A DNA stretch of 38,861 nucleotides from NCBI GenBank assembly GCA_035575835.1, contig DATLXM010000111.1, positions 1-38,861 of the forward strand, written 5' to 3'. Below, piece after piece: positions 34,939 through 38,861 of this stretch. Made by a program: the position numbers and the translations under genes. The notes under the pieces are model-generated. The model had not been told where the DNA came from. It ran no database searches and saw only the letters and a list, made by a program, of their open reading frames with translations. The DNA is from Gaiellasilicea sp035575835 (GTDB taxonomy: Bacteria; Actinomycetota; Thermoleophilia; Gaiellales; Gaiellaceae). Each line of letters begins with the position of its first letter. Position 1 is the first letter of the stretch.

Positions 34939-35660
34939 CCGGCCTCCTTCAGCTCGGCCTTGAGCTCGGTGAGTCGCGCCGGTCGCTCGTGGACGATCGA
35001 GGCGACGAGCGCGGCTTCTGCACCCGCGGCGAAGGCGTCGGCGAGGTGCGAGCCCTGACCGGCACCGCCCGAGGCGATCACCGGCACGGAGACGGCGGCG
35101 GCGATCGCGCCGGTCAGCTCGAGGTCGTAGCCCTCCCGGGTCCCGTCCGCGTCGATCGAGGTGACGAGGAGCTCGCCGGCGCCGCGCTCGACGGCCTCGC
35201 GCGCCCACGCGAGCGCGTCGATTCCCCGCCCGTTCCGGCCGCCGTGAGTGACGATTTCGCCCCCCCGCGCGTCGAGAGCGCAGACGACGGCCTGCGAACC
35301 GAACTCCGCAGCGAGCGCGGTCAGGAGCTGCGGGTCGTCGACGGCCGCGCGGTTGACCGCAACCTTGTCGGCACCCGCGCGAAGCAAGGCGCGAGCGTCC
35401 TCGAGACCAGAGATCCCGCCTCCGACGGTGAACGGCACCGTCAGCGTGTCGGCGGCCTCCTCGACGAGCTCGAGGATCGGGCCGCGCCCCTCGACGCTCG
35501 CGGTGATGTCGAGGAAGACGAGCTCGTCCGCCCCGAGCTCCGAATAGCGGCGGGCCAGCTCCACGGGCTCGCCGATCTCGCGGAGCGACTCGAAGCGAAC
35601 GCCCTTGACGACGCGACCGCCCGCGACGTCGAGGCAGGGGATCAGGCGCTTCTTGACCAT
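34920..35660 (-). CDS. hisF: Imidazole glycerol phosphate synthase cyclase subunit
   Basis: The 246-residue TIM barrel has the catalytic D11 (LIPCLDV) and D130 (CALDARG), the FLDIT strand, the GGGIS and SGGAG phosphate-binding loops. It closes the imidazole ring using ammonia from HisH. hisH precedes it with a 19-base overlap, and hisA, usually between them, is missing. Confidence 0.95.
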   Translation of the reverse strand: MVKKRLIPCLDVAGGRVVKGVRFESLREIGEPVELARRYSELGADELVFLDITASVEGRGPILELVEEAADTLTVPFTVGGGISGLEDARALLRAGADKVAVNRAAVDDPQLLTALAAEFGSQAVVCALDARGGEIVTHGGRNGRGIDALAWAREAVERGAGELLVTSIDADGTREGYDLELTGAIAAAVSVPVIASGGAGQGSHLADAFAAGAEAALVASIVHERPARLTELKAELKEAGWNVRI

Positions 35661-36235
35661 GCGATCGCGTTCTCGAGCACGCGCGCGCCCGCGGCGCCGC
35701 TCCGCTCGGGATGAAACTGGACGCCTGCGAGGGAGCCGGACTCGACGGCGGCCGCGATCCTTCCCTCGTGCTCGACCTCCGCGACGGTCACCACCTCCTC
35801 GGGCTCGGCCGCGAAGCTGTGGGCGAAGTAGACGTCGGCTCCCTCGAGCCCGGCGAGGATCCGCGACTCCCGGGTCAGGCGCAGGGCGTTCCAGCCCATG
35901 TGAGGCACGCGCCTCGCACGGAGCCTCCGAACCTCGCCGTCGAGCAGGCCGAGCCCCTCGCCGCCTTCTTCACTCGGCCCGAAAAAGAGCTGCATCCCGA
36001 CGCAGATCCCGAAGACGGGCCGACCGGTGGCCGCGCGCTCCCGAACGGCGTCGGCCACGGGCGCGAGGCCACGCGCGGCGCTCTCCACGTGCCCGACCCC
36101 CGCGATCACGGCGAGCGACGCCTCACGGATCTCCTTCGAGTTCTTCGAGATCACCGGCTCCGCACCGGCCCGGACGAGCGCCGCGCAGACGCTGCGCAGG
36201 TTGCCGGCCCCGTAGTCGGCGAGCACGACCTTCAC
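35642..36235 (-). CDS. hisH: Imidazole glycerol phosphate synthase glutaminase subunit
   Basis: The 197-residue class I glutaminase has the nucleophile C78 (FGICVGMQLFF) and the His-Glu pair in VQFHPERSG near 177-181. The oxyanion region reads IAGVGHVESA, with Ala where most HisH proteins have Pro (PGVG). GTG at 36235 overlaps the preceding stop as GTGA. Confidence 0.92.
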   Translation of the reverse strand: MKVVLADYGAGNLRSVCAALVRAGAEPVISKNSKEIREASLAVIAGVGHVESAARGLAPVADAVRERAATGRPVFGICVGMQLFFGPSEEGGEGLGLLDGEVRRLRARRVPHMGWNALRLTRESRILAGLEGADVYFAHSFAAEPEEVVTVAEVEHEGRIAAAVESGSLAGVQFHPERSGAAGARVLENAIAWSRSA

Positions 36236-37800
36236 GCGAGCCCCTTCGTCGAGCGAACCCCATCGCCGCCCGGGGTGCACGCCTGACGGAGCGCCTGGCC
36301 GAGCGCCTTGAAGGCGGCTTCGGCGATGTGGTGGTCGTCGGACCCGGCCGCCTCGACGTGGAGCGTGAATCCGCCCGCCAGTGCGAAGCGCTCCAGGGCG
36401 TGCGCGAGCAGCGAGACCGAGAGGCCTCCGACGCGATCGCCTCCGAACGCCAGCTGAACCTCGGCATGCGGCCGGCGGACGAGATCGACGGCGACCGTCG
36501 CTCGCGCCTCGTCCATCGGCACGATCGCCGACCCGTAGCGTGCCACTCCCTCGCGTCCTGCAAGGGCCTGCGCCACCGCGTCCCCGAGCGCCGCCAGCAC
36601 GTCCTCGACCGTGTGGTGCTCGTCCACGTCGAGATCCCCGCCCGCGACCAGCTCCAGCTCGAAGCCGCCGTGAAATGCCCAGAGCGTGAGCAGGTGGTCG
36701 AGGAACCCGATCCCGGTTCGCACGAGCCCATTGCCGGTGCCGTCGAGGTCGAGCGAGATCCGGAGCGCGGTCTCCGTCGAGACCCGCGTCACGTACGCGG
36801 TCCGACCGGATCCCGGTTCCACGTCTGCCCCGAGTGCGGCGAGGAGAACGTCGTTCTCCGCCGGCCGCCGCATCGTGATCCTGACTCCCTCGGCGAAGAC
36901 GCGGACGACGAGCCCCTGCTCCTCCAGCCGCTCGCCGAGCGGCTCGTCGGTCCGGACGAAGACGAAGTTGCCCGCCGACGCGGGGCAGTCGTGCCCCGCC
37001 GCGCCGAGTGCTCGCCGGACGCGTTCGCGCTCGGCGATCGTCGCCTCGACGTCGAAACGAGGATCTCGCAGCGCAGCAGCCGCAAGCCGCGCCGCCGGCG
37101 CCGAGACGCTCGCGGGCGACCGGCGCAGCTCGAGCTCGCGCGCGACCGCCGGCGCAGCAACCGCGTAGCCGACCCTGAGCGCAGCGAATCCGAACGCCTT
37201 CGAGAGCGTGCGCAGAACGACCACGTTCGGCAGCTCCGCGATCAGCGGCGCGCAGCTCACGTTCGCGAACTCGAAATAGGCCTCGTCGACGACGATCACC
37301 GCCTCGGGGTGGGCGCGAGCGACCGCCGCGACCTCCTCGGCCGCGAGCAGTTCGCCGGTCGGGTTGTTCGGGTTGCAGATCCAGATCACGGCCGCGCCGT
37401 CACGCTCGGCGCTCCAGTCACCGCCCGCGAGCTCGGTCGCGATTCGGTAGAGCCCGTACGTGGGTGCCGAGATCGCCGATCGCCTGCCGGGCGCGAGGTA
37501 GGTGCGCGCGCAGAGCTCGATCAGCTCGTCGGCGCCGGCGCCCACGGTGATCTGGTCGGCCTCGACCCCGCAGTACGCGGCAGCCGCCTCGCGCAGCTCG
37601 CGATAGGTGCCGTCCGGATACTCGTTCAGACGCGCGAAGCTCTGGGCCAGGGGAACCTGCGGCACTCCGGGCAGGGGCGACGTGTTCTGGTCGAATCGCA
37701 GCACCTGCTCGGGCCGAAGCCCGTGACGCTCCGCGACCTCGGCAGAGCTCGGCGACCAGACGTACGGCCGGAATCCCTCGGTGAGGGCAACCGGGTTCAC
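36232..37800 (-). CDS. hisCB: HisC-HisB fusion: histidinol-P aminotransferase + IGP dehydratase
   Basis: The 522-residue protein joins two enzymes in one frame. HisC is residues 1 to about 325: NPNNPTG (143-149), D172/Y175 (VVDEAYFEF) and PLP lysine K201 (LRTLSKAFGF), with RITMRRPAEN before the end. HisB begins near 333: GIGFLDHLL (363-371), DEHHTVED (393-400) and DDHHIAEAAFKAL near 490, the repeated metal-binding motifs. The linker is about ten residues (EPGSGRTAY). HisB runs the seventh and HisC the eighth step, with intermediate imidazole acetol phosphate passing between them. Confidence 0.92.
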   Translation of the reverse strand: MNPVALTEGFRPYVWSPSSAEVAERHGLRPEQVLRFDQNTSPLPGVPQVPLAQSFARLNEYPDGTYRELREAAAAYCGVEADQITVGAGADELIELCARTYLAPGRRSAISAPTYGLYRIATELAGGDWSAERDGAAVIWICNPNNPTGELLAAEEVAAVARAHPEAVIVVDEAYFEFANVSCAPLIAELPNVVVLRTLSKAFGFAALRVGYAVAAPAVARELELRRSPASVSAPAARLAAAALRDPRFDVEATIAERERVRRALGAAGHDCPASAGNFVFVRTDEPLGERLEEQGLVVRVFAEGVRITMRRPAENDVLLAALGADVEPGSGRTAYVTRVSTETALRISLDLDGTGNGLVRTGIGFLDHLLTLWAFHGGFELELVAGGDLDVDEHHTVEDVLAALGDAVAQALAGREGVARYGSAIVPMDEARATVAVDLVRRPHAEVQLAFGGDRVGGLSVSLLAHALERFALAGGFTLHVEAAGSDDHHIAEAAFKALGQALRQACTPGGDGVRSTKGLA

Positions 37801-38861
37801 GACGCCTCCAGGGCTGCGGCGTGGAGGGAGAGGCCCTCCGCCCGTGCGAGCGGGAGCCCGATCGCACGGGCGGAAGTGAGATCGCTGGCCTCGACCGTCT
37901 GAATGGGCTTGAGGAACGTCTCGAGCCCGATCCCGCCGGCCCCGCGCGCGAGCCCCCCTGTCGGAAGGACGTGGGTCGCGCCCGCGGCGTAGTCGCCGAC
38001 GACTGCGGACGTGCGGACGAAGACGGTGCCGGCGTTGCGGACGCGCTCGGCCAGCGCCCCCGCGTCGCGCGTCCAGAGCTCGAGATGCTCGGGCGCGTAC
38101 TCCTCCGCCCGCGCCAAAGCCTCGTCGAGCGAGGCGACGAGGGTTCCGCCCGCCACGGCGGCGAGATCGCGATCGGTCGTGAAGAGGATTGCGGGGCTGT
38201 CCTCGCCGTGCTCTGCCTGCGCGCGCAGGTCGGCGAGCACCTGCTCGCGCGGGGCCGTCTCGTCAGCGATCACGACAACCTCGCTCGGGCCTGCGGGAAG
38301 GTCGATCGCGACGCTCGACGAGACGAGCACCTTCGCCGCTGTCACCCAGCGGTTGCCAGGGCCGACGATCTTGTCCACGCGCGCCACTGTTTCCGTCCCG
38401 TAGGCAAGCGCTGCAATCGCCTGGGCGCCGCCGACCGCATACACCTCGTCGATCCCGAGCACGTGCGCGGCGGCAAGGAGTGCCTCGGCCGGCTTCGGGG
38501 TCGCTACCGCGATCCGCTCGACCCCGGCGACCCGCGCCGGCACGACCGCCATCACGAGCGAGGAGAGGAGAGGCGCCCGGCCGCCGGGGACGTAGACGCC
38601 GACGGATCCGAGCGGTAGCCAGCGGCGCGTCGAGACGACGCCCGGCACTGCCTCGACGCGCACGTCCGGCGGGCGCTGCGGCGCGCAGAACGCCTCGATC
38701 GCGCGCGCGAGTCCGGCGATCGCTCCGAGCGTCGCCTCGTCGGTCCGGGCGGCGGCAAGCGTGTCCGCAGCGACTCGGAGCTCGGGACGCTCGCCGTCGA
38801 GTCGCTCCGTCCAATCGAGGAGCGCCGCGTCACCGCGCTCGCGCACGTCCGCGACGATCTC
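37797..38861 (-). CDS. hisD: Histidinol dehydrogenase, 5' end outside window
   Basis: The frame runs through the right edge, so the true start is beyond 38861; 354 residues are visible of about 420-430 expected. HisD oxidises histidinol to histidine. Visible features are VPGGRAPLLSSLVM, the substrate-site VDKIVGPGNRWVTAAK, GPSEVVVIADE, EDSPAILFTTD and EEYAPEHLELW with the zinc Glu-His. It overlaps the next gene by four bases. Confidence 0.95.
   Translation of the reverse strand, partial: EIVADVRERGDAALLDWTERLDGERPELRVAADTLAAARTDEATLGAIAGLARAIEAFCAPQRPPDVRVEAVPGVVSTRRWLPLGSVGVYVPGGRAPLLSSLVMAVVPARVAGVERIAVATPKPAEALLAAAHVLGIDEVYAVGGAQAIAALAYGTETVARVDKIVGPGNRWVTAAKVLVSSSVAIDLPAGPSEVVVIADETAPREQVLADLRAQAEHGEDSPAILFTTDRDLAAVAGGTLVASLDEALARAEEYAPEHLELWTRDAGALAERVRNAGTVFVRTSAVVGDYAAGATHVLPTGGLARGAGGIGLETFLKPIQTVEASDLTSARAIGLPLARAEGLSLHAAALEAS

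Overview
The window is a dense, GC-rich stretch of bacterial chromosome, about 38.9 kb, with the layout of a deep-branching actinomycete. Gene content and order (hemW-hrcA-dnaJ-prmA-HIT-yqeY with phoH-ybeY-dgkA-cdd-era, comEA-comEC-holA next to rpsT, deoC with two aldehyde dehydrogenase genes), frequent GTG starts and probable leaderless promoters fit Thermoleophilia (Gaiellales/Solirubrobacterales-like). That placement is an inference; there is no rRNA or tRNA gene to test it.

Layout. 1-140 is the end of an unidentified gene. An orphan receiver protein (+) meets a leftward unit of a TrpC-like small barrel, a GT39-type glycosyltransferase and a membrane spermidine-synthase-like protein. A secreted RTX/BNR-repeat protein (+) follows, then a leftward deoxyribose catabolic unit: deoC, an active aldehyde dehydrogenase, an unannotated-looking 29-residue membrane micro-ORF and a catalytically empty ALDH domain. 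A rightward trio encodes a zinc metallopeptidase, a beta-rich unknown and an orphan contractile-tail tube protein. Next come the leftward phoH-ybeY-dgkA/PAP2-cdd-era unit, a rightward sorbosone-dehydrogenase-like protein, the leftward hemW-hrcA-dnaJ-prmA-HIT-yqeY unit, a nitrilase (+), leftward murJ-lepA, rpsT (+), leftward comEA-comEC-holA, a small secreted protein (+), leftward leuS with a terminator in its leader, lysA plus a frameshifted kinase-like gene (+), and a leftward histidine operon (hisD, fused hisC-hisB, hisH, hisF, hisIE) running off the right edge.

Most functions are housekeeping: translation and its quality control (era, ybeY, lepA, prmA, rpsT, leuS), stress response (hrcA, dnaJ), envelope precursor flipping and lipid recycling (murJ, DgkA/PAP2), replication (holA), lysine and histidine synthesis. 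The unusual points are: (1) comEC is broken twice, by an in-frame TAG and by a one-base frameshift, and its nuclease-like motif is altered; (2) an orphan tail tube gene sits with a hairpin-covered partner gene; (3) an ALDH16-like protein is split, with a micro-ORF exactly bridging the two halves; (4) a HisC-HisB fusion occurs in a his operon lacking hisA; (5) leuS has a probable attenuator; (6) four convergent gene pairs share the same CTAG as both stop codons; (7) a 45-bp element occurs in two intergenic regions. Three apparent frameshifts are all explained by loss of one base in a G/C run, so sequencing or assembly error must be excluded before any is called decay.
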